A stretch of DNA of 63,906 bases from HGM04593 sp045634305 (GTDB lineage Bacteria > Bacteroidota > Bacteroidia > Bacteroidales > Bacteroidaceae). Position numbers and translations under genes: made by a program. Positions 17,486 to 25,766 of the stretch are shown here, one piece after another (position 1 is the first letter of the stretch; each line of letters begins with the position of its first letter). The notes under the pieces were generated by a model. That model had not been told where the DNA came from, did not search any database, and worked only from the letters and a program-made list of their open reading frames with translations. Location: assembly GCA_045634305.1 (NCBI GenBank), contig JAZQZZ010000050.1:1-63906 (forward strand), given 5' to 3'.

Positions 17486-18406
17486 TTATAATCCTGGACA
17501 TGAACGTGATTCAGGCATATATGCTAAATCTAAATTATAACTCATAAATTTCTCCATCTCTTCATGTGTAAGAGAGAAATCAAAAATGTTGATGTTTGAT
17601 TGCACGCGAGTGGCATTGCTTGATTTGGGTATGGGAATCATACCGCGTTGGATGTCAAATCTTAAAATGATTTGAGCCGGATTTTTTCCATACTTTTTAC
17701 AAACATTACTGATATACTCTTGATACTCTTGCTGGCTCTTGCACTGTAGACTCTTCAGTGGAGAGTATATCATAACTTTTACGTTGTTGTCGTTGCAGTA
17801 TTTGAGTAATGGGGCTTTTGTGTTTAGAGGTGAAGTCTCAAATTGATTTATCATTGGAAAAATTTCGCATGAAGCTTTCAGTTTTTCAAAATGACGCTCA
17901 CGGCAGTTGCAAACACCAATAGAGCGGACTACTCCTTTCTTATATAATCTCTCCATTTCAAACCATATCTCTTCAAAATAATCAGGATATGGCCAGTGCA
18001 TTAATAATGCATCAATATAGTCTGTCTTTAACCATTTTAAGCTATTCGAGAGTTTCTGTTCTATAATGTTTCTTATCGCATTAGGGCTTTGCATTAACGG
18101 AGAGTTCTTCCAAAAATATATACCACGATTCGCTCCTCCACCAATTGCTCCTGCAGGGTATAGTTCATCTGATAATTTTGTCACAATGAAAAGCTCTTCA
18201 CGGGTTGCTGATGTCTTTTCATATAGTTGGGCAAGACTTTCTCCTAAATCCTTCTCATTGTAGTAATTGTCTGCTGTATCTATAAGGCGGAATCCCGCTT
18301 TATATGCAGATATTACCGAATTGGTAAGGGTATCACCATACATTGGGTAGGTTCCTAAACCTATTTGGGGAATTTCTATCCCGTTTGACAAAATTAGTTT
18401 ATCCAT
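17486..18406 (-). CDS. Aldo/keto reductase
   Basis: 306 residues, a complete AKR (beta/alpha)8 barrel using NAD(P)H. The catalytic tetrad is visible: Asp and Tyr in DTADNYYNEKDLG, Lys in FIVTKLSDE and His in LLMHWPYPD. The nucleotide-binding C-terminal region contains PIPKSSNATRVQSN. It is likely to reduce a sugar-derived aldehyde or ketone in the synthesis of a capsule component, but the substrate is not known. The ATG at 18406 (MDKLIL) is chosen. MLKMDKL at 18415 is possible. Either start overlaps the flippase gene end by 8-17 bp. Confidence 0.85.
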   Translation of the reverse strand: MDKLILSNGIEIPQIGLGTYPMYGDTLTNSVISAYKAGFRLIDTADNYYNEKDLGESLAQLYEKTSATREELFIVTKLSDELYPAGAIGGGANRGIYFWKNSPLMQSPNAIRNIIEQKLSNSLKWLKTDYIDALLMHWPYPDYFEEIWFEMERLYKKGVVRSIGVCNCRERHFEKLKASCEIFPMINQFETSPLNTKAPLLKYCNDNNVKVMIYSPLKSLQCKSQQEYQEYISNVCKKYGKNPAQIILRFDIQRGMIPIPKSSNATRVQSNINIFDFSLTHEEMEKFMSYNLDLAYMPESRSCPGL

Positions 18407-19919
18407 TTTTAACAACTTTTTTAAGTATATTGTTAATTTTATGTCTCATTTCCTTATCCAGTCCAATACTATAACTTGTTGCTATGATGCACACAGTTGT
18501 CACTATACCTGTAATGATGAAGCCACCAAGTCCTTGTAATATAATACGTTCTTTGACTATAAAAGGAATAATCAATGATATGAATGTCACTAAAAGACAG
18601 CGTATATGTACATTTAAAACATACTTACTTACAGAATAATTAATACGTTTTTTTAGAATGAATATACTTGCGACTTCAGAAATTGCCATACAACTTATTG
18701 CTGCCCAAAATACAGAGTTTGGTCCTGCACCTAATTTAAGAACAATATATGCTAAAGGAAATGCAAGGCATAGAATTGTTCCAACAACAATGTTAGGCAA
18801 CAGAATTTTTCCTGTTGCATGAAAAACTGTTGTTCGTGGTGTCTTGAGGGTCTGTATCATACATAATACAAGGATAAGGCGTAGGAAATTTACTGTATGC
18901 TCAGGATACTCTCCTAACCATAGTGTTAGAATGAAGTTTGCTTCAAAACATATGGGGGCAACAATCAGTAGCATCATATAATATGAAAAACAGCTACTTT
19001 GTGTGACCAGTTGCATCATATCATTAATTTTCCCTGCAGCATATTGCTTTATTATCTGTGGTTTTACTGCGGTCATGAAATTGCCACTGAATTGAGTAAC
19101 TGCACCTTGTACTTGATATGCTATGCCCCTAGCCGCATTAACAGCTGTGCCAAAAAACATATTCAGTAGAAGGTTTAGTCCTTGTCCCTGTGCCAAGCCT
19201 GCAAGATTACCAATCATATCAGAACCTGCGTATACAAACATATTCTTGTACATTCGTTTGTCCTTGACAAGCAGTAGTTTGCATTCTGCAAAATGTTTGT
19301 TGCAATATATTCTATAGTACATCATCAGCAGCAGTTGTACAAGAAACAGTAGTAATGCATATACAATCAACTTGTCGTATTTCGAAATTCCTATTATATA
19401 GGCTATTGCAAGTTTGAAAACGACCTCAAAGATACCTACATATGCGTATATGTTCATCCGCTCGTGTGCAATTATAGCTGCGCTGTATGGAACCTGTGTT
19501 ATTGACAATACGCAAGACAGAATTGAAATCTGGTATACCCAAAAAGCTGCATCAAAGCGTCCTTCTGGAATGACCATTTTATTGTATAGAAACCATAGAC
19601 CGATAGTTTCGGACAATATTATAATAATTAGTGCTATAATAATGTGAGTGAAAAATGCCACGTTGAATACCTTATGCAGTTTGATGTAATCTTTGCGACC
19701 AATTTCATATGTTATGAAACGCGAAGTTGCTCCTGCTAAAGCACCGTTTAAGAATGTAAACATCATAACAATACCGCCAACGACATTGTATAATCCAAAG
19801 TCATTTTCTCCCAATACCCTTAACACAATTCTTGATGTGTAGAGCGAAATGCCCATAATCAAGAACATACGTATGTAAAGGAATGCTGTATTCTTGGCTA
19901 TTCTTTTATTGTCTGACAT
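18399..19919 (-). CDS. Polysaccharide flippase (Wzx/MATE-like)
   Basis: 506 residues with 12-14 predicted membrane segments, the usual architecture of O-unit flippases in the MOP superfamily. The start (KNTAFLYIRMFLIMGISLY, then SRIVLRVLGENDFGLYNVVG) matches the Bacteroidales branch of this family. It would move undecaprenyl-linked repeat units to the periplasmic face for polymerisation by the EpsG-like protein. It overlaps the aldo/keto reductase gene at its 3' end. Confidence 0.9.
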   Translation of the reverse strand: MSDNKRIAKNTAFLYIRMFLIMGISLYTSRIVLRVLGENDFGLYNVVGGIVMMFTFLNGALAGATSRFITYEIGRKDYIKLHKVFNVAFFTHIIIALIIIILSETIGLWFLYNKMVIPEGRFDAAFWVYQISILSCVLSITQVPYSAAIIAHERMNIYAYVGIFEVVFKLAIAYIIGISKYDKLIVYALLLFLVQLLLMMYYRIYCNKHFAECKLLLVKDKRMYKNMFVYAGSDMIGNLAGLAQGQGLNLLLNMFFGTAVNAARGIAYQVQGAVTQFSGNFMTAVKPQIIKQYAAGKINDMMQLVTQSSCFSYYMMLLIVAPICFEANFILTLWLGEYPEHTVNFLRLILVLCMIQTLKTPRTTVFHATGKILLPNIVVGTILCLAFPLAYIVLKLGAGPNSVFWAAISCMAISEVASIFILKKRINYSVSKYVLNVHIRCLLVTFISLIIPFIVKERIILQGLGGFIITGIVTTVCIIATSYSIGLDKEMRHKINNILKKVVKNG

Positions 19920-19941
19920 TGTTAATCAAAAACTAATTACA

Positions 19942-21777
19942 TTAATACCATTCAATACCTGATTTAATGACTTTTGCTGGTGTACCTGCAACCAAACTGC
20001 GTGGTGGCACACTTTTTGTCACAACTGCATTGGCTGCAACCACAGAGCCTTCTCCAATTGTTACGCCAGGCATAATGCTACAACCGGTGCATAACCACAC
20101 GTGATCTTCGATGTGCACAGGTGCATGGTTTACATAGGTATCGCTTACTATCACATGAGCGCCATTGTAGTCGCGTATTGACACATTACGACCTATACGT
20201 ACACCGTTACCTATTGTAATCTCTTTTGCACACATTATTGTAAGGCCTACATTTGCAGCTCCTTGACCGATTGTGAGTTTTCCGCCATTGATAACTTCAA
20301 TGTAGGCTCCATAACTCATTCTGTATGTTCCGGTACCATATCGTGTCAATGGGCCATTATGTACTGTTAATGTTGTATTCGGTGCCATGCGTAGGCAAGT
20401 AGGCATCTTCATGCCACGAACGGGGGCATTACCGAATATGAACGGTATCTCCAAATCTATTTTTGCTGATGGGTGAATGTCAAAAACCGCACTTGGCATT
20501 GTGTACAACAGATTGCCATTCTTTAAAGAAGATGCTGTGTTCTTGCGATGGTTTAATTTTATGAAATTGTAATATGCACGCAATGATAAACCCAAATTCT
20601 GATATATATTTCTCAGTAATTTGATTTTATCTTTTATTTTTTGTTTAGTTGATTTTTTGTCTGTCTTTTTCAGTGGAAAGTATTTCTCAGTAACCGACTC
20701 AAATGTCCCGTCATCCAAATCCTTAAAGAATTCTTCTCTATTGATCTTGGGCACAGAAAGCGGAGTTTCGAGTGCTCCGTTTCCGGCAAGTATTGACTCG
20801 AATTTAGTTTCTCTGAATTCCAAATCATTTTTTGCTAACTCAAAATAAGCTTCACCTTTTTTAGAGTTTAACAGAATCATTGAGGTTCCTATGTTGTTGT
20901 CAAGGTTCTTGTCAACCTTTTCAATTCCCCAATAATCGGCAATTGTTATGTCTGCAATTCTTGGGAATCCTTTGTATTGGCAGGTGTAGCATGATGGACG
21001 ACAGAATACGTTTGTGTGATAACCACGACGGAAATCATCAACCATACTCACACCGTAATAGGCTTCTCCATTTTCAAAGACAACCTTACGTGTTAAATTA
21101 CGCCATCCCAATTCCTTATTCTTGGCTTTTACATAAACAACCTTGCTGCCATATTTGCGTTCCAACGAATCAAGATATTTACGATATACCTTTGGCGAAT
21201 TTACCCCACGACAAATGAAATCTACAATTATTAGATTTTCATAATCTTTTCTCAAGAAAGAGCGTAATGCTACCATCTGGCATGGTGTTCCACAAGCAAG
21301 GACTTTTTCTCCTTTGCGCAAAAGTGCCCTTATCTCAGCAAACACTCCTTCTGCTTTGCTCTGAAGATACTTGGAACTTCTAATTTTTACTAAATCTTCT
21401 TTATCGTTTGATACATAATTTCTAACAGAGAAGTCTTCGTTGTATATAGCTCCACTAACATATCCTCCTTGACGATACATTGCATCTGCCAAAGCGGAAA
21501 ATGCACCGCCTGATGTGCTGTCCCAACGTACACGCATATTTCGGTGTATTGCCGCAATTGTTTTTAATGGCTTGGGTGAGTCGTTCTTTTTGAGTGTCTC
21601 AATGTTTTGTTCGGGGCAAATCTTGTCACAAAGACCGCATTCAATACACTTATCTTTGTTCACAACGGGATACCAAAAACCTTCGATATCTTCCTTTAAT
21701 GTAATGGCTTCATGTGTGCATACATCGACGCATGCACAACAACCACAACATTTTGATTTATCTGTAATGTTAATCAT
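19942..21777 (-). CDS. Fusion: 2[4Fe-4S] ferredoxin-FrhB-hexapeptide acetyltransferase
   Basis: 611 residues in one open frame with three parts. Residues 10-54 hold two 4Fe-4S motifs (CCGCCACVDVC and CIECGLCDKICP). About residues 75-370 match the F420-hydrogenase/dehydrogenase beta subunit family (FrhB), with GGAFSALADAMYR and ACGTPCQMVALRSFL. After a basic linker near 395-415, residues 430-611 form a left-handed beta-helix acetyltransferase ending in VAGTPAKVIKSGIEW. FrhB-like and acetyltransferase genes are normally separate in such loci. The FrhB part may reduce or isomerise a sugar intermediate. The leader upstream is structured (21799-21893). Confidence 0.88.
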   Translation of the reverse strand: MINITDKSKCCGCCACVDVCTHEAITLKEDIEGFWYPVVNKDKCIECGLCDKICPEQNIETLKKNDSPKPLKTIAAIHRNMRVRWDSTSGGAFSALADAMYRQGGYVSGAIYNEDFSVRNYVSNDKEDLVKIRSSKYLQSKAEGVFAEIRALLRKGEKVLACGTPCQMVALRSFLRKDYENLIIVDFICRGVNSPKVYRKYLDSLERKYGSKVVYVKAKNKELGWRNLTRKVVFENGEAYYGVSMVDDFRRGYHTNVFCRPSCYTCQYKGFPRIADITIADYWGIEKVDKNLDNNIGTSMILLNSKKGEAYFELAKNDLEFRETKFESILAGNGALETPLSVPKINREEFFKDLDDGTFESVTEKYFPLKKTDKKSTKQKIKDKIKLLRNIYQNLGLSLRAYYNFIKLNHRKNTASSLKNGNLLYTMPSAVFDIHPSAKIDLEIPFIFGNAPVRGMKMPTCLRMAPNTTLTVHNGPLTRYGTGTYRMSYGAYIEVINGGKLTIGQGAANVGLTIMCAKEITIGNGVRIGRNVSIRDYNGAHVIVSDTYVNHAPVHIEDHVWLCTGCSIMPGVTIGEGSVVAANAVVTKSVPPRSLVAGTPAKVIKSGIEWY

Positions 21778-21798
21778 TTGTTAAATTTACTTTTTTGT

Positions 21799-21893
21799 AG
21801 CAACCGGTGGTATTGAACCACGAACTTTTTGTGTTCCAACCTGTGCGGTTGCTCGTTTTTTTGTTCCCATAGGCGCAACCAAGCACCTATGGG
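21799..21893 (-). ncRNA. Structured leader with competing GGTTGC/GCAACC pairings
   Basis: In the minus-strand transcript a hairpin CCCATAGGTGC/GCGCCTATGGG (21893-21883 with 21876-21866) is followed by a 55-nt cloverleaf-like unit closed by AGCAACCG/CGGTTGCT (21853-21846 with 21806-21799), with inner stems GAAC/GTTC and GTGGT/ACCAC. The loop of the first hairpin holds GGTTGC, which can also pair with the first strand of the second. No gene lies in 21778-22029. A cis-acting leader for the FrhB fusion gene is inferred. Confidence 0.45.
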
Positions 21894-22029
21894 ATATGGG
21901 GTAAATACCTTTGTTTATTGTCATTTATAAGCGTTGAATGAGAATCTTTTGTGAGATTTTTTCGGTCAAGCCCTCAACAACACGTCTCGTCGTTTCACTC
22001 GCACGGAATGACAAAATGGAGCATTGTTT

Positions 22030-23235
22030 TTACTTCTTGTAAATTCCGCAGAAGTCGAGGATTATCTTGCTCTCGTCCCAGGGCAACTCCTTGAACTGGT
22101 TGTGTGCGGTGAGCATTACAACGATATCGGCTCTATCAAATGCCTCCTTGTACGGTGTAAGTTTGAATGTGTTGTGCTCCTTAACGTTGGGCTCAACAAT
22201 CATGATGTCTGCATTGTTGCACATCTGCATTACCTTGCCTACGATGGTCTTTGATGGTGACTCGCGAAGATCGTCGATGTTTGGCTTAAATGCCAAGCCC
22301 ATCATGGCAACAGAAGGTTTGCGCCCGTTTTTCAACTCAAACTCGAGCATGGTGCTCTTTACCTTCTCGGCACACCAGAAGCTCTTATAGTTATTGATGT
22401 TGCGGGCTGTTGCGATAATCTTACTTTCGGCAGGGTAGTCAGCTGTGATGAAGTAGGGGTCAACGGCAATACAGTGACCGCCTACGCCACAGCCGGGCTG
22501 CAGAATGTTTACGCGTGGGTGCTTGTTGGCAAGGTTGATGAGTTCCCAGACGTTGATGCTTGCCTTGTCGCAGATGAGCGAGAGTTCGTTGGCGAATGCA
22601 ATCTGCACGTCGCGGCTGCTGTTCTCTGTTAGTTTGCACATCTCGGCTGTGCGGCTGTTGGTCTTGTGAAGCTCGCCCTTTACAAACTGTGAATAGAACT
22701 CGATTGCCTTGTCGGTGCTCTCGGGTGTAAGGCCGCCGATAACGCGGTCGTTGTGGACAAGCTCATAGATTACATTGCCAGGGAGTACACGCTCGGGGCA
22801 GTATGCGATGTAAATCTTGTCCTTGAGTTCGGGACGCTCTGCGAAGATGATGTCTGCCATCATTTCGGTAGTGCCGATTGGAGATGTCGATTCGATGACA
22901 TACAGGTCGCCTTCTTTGAGCAATGGGAGCACGGCGCGTGTTGCTGCTTCTACGTACGAAACGTCGGGTTCGTGGTCACCTTTGAAAGGAGTGGGTACTA
23001 CCATAAAGTATGCATCGCTCAACTGTGGGGTGGTGTATGCCTTGAATTTGCCTGCAGCAATGACCTCTTGCAACATCTCCTCCATTCCGGGCTCAATGAT
23101 GTGGAGCTTGCCTTGGTTGGTAACCTCTACTACTTTGGGATTGATGTCAACGCCTACAACATCGATACCATGTTTTGCTGCGATGATTGCTGTTGGGAGG
23201 CCAATGTAGCCAAGTCCCATGAAACATGCCTTCAT
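22030..23235 (-). CDS. wecC: UDP-N-acetyl-D-mannosamine dehydrogenase
   Basis: 401 residues. It oxidises UDP-ManNAc to UDP-ManNAcA with two NAD+. The Rossmann motif GLGYIGLPTAIIAA starts at residue 7, KLTENSSRDVQIAFANEL forms the central helix and the catalytic Cys is in GVGGHCIAVDPYF near residue 255. The C-terminal domain has MMGLAFKPNIDDLRESPS. It is adjacent to wecB, so the pair makes UDP-ManNAcA. Composition is that of core genome, unlike the AT-rich genes downstream. Confidence 0.9.
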   Translation of the reverse strand: MKACFMGLGYIGLPTAIIAAKHGIDVVGVDINPKVVEVTNQGKLHIIEPGMEEMLQEVIAAGKFKAYTTPQLSDAYFMVVPTPFKGDHEPDVSYVEAATRAVLPLLKEGDLYVIESTSPIGTTEMMADIIFAERPELKDKIYIAYCPERVLPGNVIYELVHNDRVIGGLTPESTDKAIEFYSQFVKGELHKTNSRTAEMCKLTENSSRDVQIAFANELSLICDKASINVWELINLANKHPRVNILQPGCGVGGHCIAVDPYFITADYPAESKIIATARNINNYKSFWCAEKVKSTMLEFELKNGRKPSVAMMGLAFKPNIDDLRESPSKTIVGKVMQMCNNADIMIVEPNVKEHNTFKLTPYKEAFDRADIVVMLTAHNQFKELPWDESKIILDFCGIYKK

Positions 23236-23308
23236 AATTTTTTTTTATTTTAGTTGTTATTTATTGCTTCTGCTTTTTAGGGCAGGCTGACCCTGCCCCT
23301 TCTATTTG

Positions 23309-24508
23309 TCATATCAATGTTTCTACTATTCTGCCGCACGCCAAGCCGTCGCCGTAGGGGTTCACTGCTTTGCTCATGGCGTCGTAGTGTGCCTGGTCGT
23401 CGAGCAGTGCTGATACTTCGGCTACAATCTTGTCATAGTTTGTACCCACAAGTTTTACGGTTCCGGCTTCGAGTGCCTCGGGGCGTTCGGTGGTGTCGCG
23501 CATCACAAGCACGGGCTTACCAAGGCCGGGGGCTTCCTCCTGAATACCACCGCTGTCGGTGAGTACAATGGTGCTCTTTTCCATCAAATATACGAATGAT
23601 AGGTATTCAAGCGGTTCGATGAAGAACATATTTTTATCCCCCTCGCCCTGTGTGCACTCCTCCTTGGAAAGAGGGAAAACTTCTTTATTTACTACATGCT
23701 CGCCGAAAACCTCGGCAATAGGTTTGCGCACGTTGGGGTTGAGGTGCATTGGATAGACAAAATCCACATCGGGGTATTTTTGTGTCAAATCCTTGATGGC
23801 GGTGCACATGTTGATGAAACCGTCGCCGAAGTTCTCGCGGCGGTGACCTGTGATGAGTACGAGTTTCTTGCCGTCGGCAAGGCGGTTGACATCATAGCCT
23901 GCCTGTGCAAGGAGTGCCTGCAACTCGTTGTTGAGTGCCTTGTCCTCCTTTATTTTGTTTACCACCCAGTAGAGCGCGTCGATGACGGTGTTACCTGTAA
24001 CGGTTATGCTATCCTCGGTAACAGCCTCGCGCAATAGGTTTGCTTTGCTCAATGGTGTGGGGGCAAAGTTGTATGCTGCTATGCGGCCTGTAATCTGGCG
24101 GTTCATCTCCTCGGGCCAAGGGCTGTAGATATTGTGGGTGCGCAAGCCTGCCTCGACGTGGCCCACAGGAATCTGCTGGTAGAAGGATGCAAGCGCTGCC
24201 GCAGTGCTTGTGGTTGTGTCGCCGTGCACGAGGACAACATCGGGCTGTGTCTCTTTGAGGACGTCGCGCATACCTGTGAGCACACGGGCTGTTACGTCAT
24301 AGAGATCCTGCCCCTGCTTCATGATGTTCAAATCATAGTCCGGGGTGATTTCAAAAAGTTGCAGCACCTGGTCGAGCATCTGACGATGCTGGCCTGTGAC
24401 GCAAACGATGGTCTTGAATGTATCGGGATGTTTCTGGAACTCTTTTACCAATGGTGCCATCTTTATGGCTTCGGGGCGTGTTCCGAATACGAGCATTATG
24501 GTTTTCAT
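23309..24508 (-). CDS. wecB: UDP-N-acetylglucosamine 2-epimerase (non-hydrolysing)
   Basis: 399 residues with a GT-B-like fold. It converts UDP-GlcNAc to UDP-ManNAc. The start MLVFGTRPEAIKMAPLVKEF, HGDTTTSTAAALASFY, VEAGLRTHNIYSPWPEEMNR and TDSGGIQEEAPGLGKPVLVM carry the conserved catalytic and UDP-binding residues. The length is slightly above the usual 375 because of an insertion near residue 265 (CTQGEGDKNMFFIE). It supplies WecC directly downstream, 73 bp away. Confidence 0.9.
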   Translation of the reverse strand: MKTIMLVFGTRPEAIKMAPLVKEFQKHPDTFKTIVCVTGQHRQMLDQVLQLFEITPDYDLNIMKQGQDLYDVTARVLTGMRDVLKETQPDVVLVHGDTTTSTAAALASFYQQIPVGHVEAGLRTHNIYSPWPEEMNRQITGRIAAYNFAPTPLSKANLLREAVTEDSITVTGNTVIDALYWVVNKIKEDKALNNELQALLAQAGYDVNRLADGKKLVLITGHRRENFGDGFINMCTAIKDLTQKYPDVDFVYPMHLNPNVRKPIAEVFGEHVVNKEVFPLSKEECTQGEGDKNMFFIEPLEYLSFVYLMEKSTIVLTDSGGIQEEAPGLGKPVLVMRDTTERPEALEAGTVKLVGTNYDKIVAEVSALLDDQAHYDAMSKAVNPYGDGLACGRIVETLI

Positions 24509-24530
24509 AATTACTTATTTTGTTCTATTG

Positions 24531-24613
24531 TTTTTCACTTTCCTCTCTTTGTTGAATATCGCCGGCAGGGTGGTGACGATTCCCCAGCAGCGTTTTATCT
24601 GTTTCTTGGGTTC
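24531..24613 (-). pseudogene. Remnant 3' end of a second wecG allele
   Basis: These 83 bases match the wecG 3' end (25783-25865) with only about five differences. Read on the minus strand they encode the same residues as the WecG C-terminus (EPKKQIKRCWGIVTTL and on to NKERKVK), so the differences are synonymous, then diverge to a stop (NNRTK). The remnant starts 1 bp after the DUF1016 stop codon. It looks like a recombination scar: DUF1016 sits between a full wecG and the tail of another allele. Confidence 0.8.
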
Positions 24614-24614
24614 C

Positions 24615-25649
24615 TTAGTTCAAAGAGCTGTGCTGTGAACGAAAGAATTCTTTTTGTTGTTCAATTTCTTGTTTAAGTTCTTCTTCTGTTGGCATGTAGG
24701 TCATGTATTTAGCTGCATATAGTTGTTCGCTGTCATTAAGTACTGAATAACGCGCTATGGTATTATCTGTATCAGTGCAAAGTAGAACACCGATGGTAGG
24801 TGCGTCGTCGGAACTTTTTATCAAATCGTCGTACATGCGTACATACATGTCCAATTGTCCAATATCTTGGTGTGTGAGTTTGTGTGTCTTTAACTCGAAT
24901 AGGACAAAGCGTTTCATTTTGAAATTGTAAAATACCAAGTCGATATAGAAATCGGCTGTGTCGGTAACTATGTGTTGCTGTCTTTCTACAAAAGCGAACC
25001 CTCGTCCTAATTCAAGTATGAATTTCTCCAGATTGTCAACTAGGGCCTGCTCGAGCTGGTCTTCGGAATAGTTGTTGTCTCGTCGGAATCCCATAAATTC
25101 GGCAACCATTGGATTCTTTATATATTCCATTGGGTCGGAATCTTTGTGAGGTAGAACTATGGTGGTGTCTTCGCATTGTGAAGCAAGCCTGCGTTCATAA
25201 TAATGTGTAGAGATGTTTCGGTCAAGCGTCTTTACACTCCACATGTCTTCGGCAGCTGTTTTTAGATACCATTCGCGAGCGGATGGGTTGCTTACTGAAA
25301 GTATTCGGCGTATATGTGACCAATTAAGATTTTGCACACGCGTGTGCAAAATCTCTATATCCTTAAACTCCAGGTAAAACTTTCTATAATAGGCCAAATT
25401 GCGTTTGTTGTATCCGGAGCCGTATTTGATTGTAAGCCTGTCTGCAAGTGCCGGAATGAGCTTCTTGCCGTAATCGGCACGTGTGTTGCCTTGCTGCTCT
25501 TCTTCTACAATGCGACGACCGATGTTCCAATAGGTCAATATCGCAATCTTGCCTGCTGCAGCAAATGCTTTTTTACGACCTTCTTCAATGATGACATGTA
25601 GGTCTGTCACCAAAGAATCTGATATGGTTATTTTACTAATTTTCTCCAT
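24615..25649 (-). CDS. DUF1016 / PDDEXK nuclease domain protein (YhcG-like)
   Basis: 344 residues. The N-terminal DUF1016_N helical domain (YWNIGRRIVEEEQQGNTRAD, LNWSHIRRILSV, WSVKTLDRNISTHYYERR) is followed by a PDDEXK nuclease domain from about residue 200, with FAFVERQQH, ADFYIDLVFYN and FVLFELKTHKLTH holding the Asp, Glu and Lys. The family is widespread and linked to mobile or defence functions, and its precise role is uncertain. It interrupts the wecG-wecB order and is flanked by wecG sequence on both sides. A 28-bp perfect palindrome lies inside the reading frame at 25327-25354. Confidence 0.85.
   Translation of the reverse strand: MEKISKITISDSLVTDLHVIIEEGRKKAFAAAGKIAILTYWNIGRRIVEEEQQGNTRADYGKKLIPALADRLTIKYGSGYNKRNLAYYRKFYLEFKDIEILHTRVQNLNWSHIRRILSVSNPSAREWYLKTAAEDMWSVKTLDRNISTHYYERRLASQCEDTTIVLPHKDSDPMEYIKNPMVAEFMGFRRDNNYSEDQLEQALVDNLEKFILELGRGFAFVERQQHIVTDTADFYIDLVFYNFKMKRFVLFELKTHKLTHQDIGQLDMYVRMYDDLIKSSDDAPTIGVLLCTDTDNTIARYSVLNDSEQLYAAKYMTYMPTEEELKQEIEQQKEFFRSQHSSLN
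25327..25354. repeat. 28-bp perfect palindrome inside DUF1016 gene
   Basis: AGATTTTGCACACG (25327-25340) is followed at once by its exact complement (25341-25354). It encodes residues ILHTRVQNL just before the conserved NWSHI motif. A related palindrome lies at 25736-25763 outside the gene. Confidence 0.75.
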
Positions 25650-25735
25650 AAACGGATGGTTCGTTTTGTTTAAGGTCTATTGTTTTTATCTGCAACTCAA
25701 TAATGATTGCAATATTGGTTCTAAGATTGTAATCG

Positions 25736-25763
25736 ACATTTTCCACTCGTGCGTGGAAAATGT
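25736..25763 (-). terminator. Hairpin after wecG, related to the DUF1016 palindrome
   Basis: An 11-bp perfect stem ACATTTTCCAC (25736-25746) and GTGGAAAATGT (25753-25763) with a 6-nt loop starts 3 bp beyond the wecG stop. It may end or slow the wecG transcript. Its pattern (ATTTT-nCAC...GTGn-AAAAT) resembles the palindrome inside the next gene. Confidence 0.6.
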
Positions 25764-25766
25764 TAT

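Noticed and set aside
21799..21853. Functional tRNA gene
   Set aside because: The cloverleaf is only about 53-55 nt, lacks a proper D arm and a standard anticodon loop.
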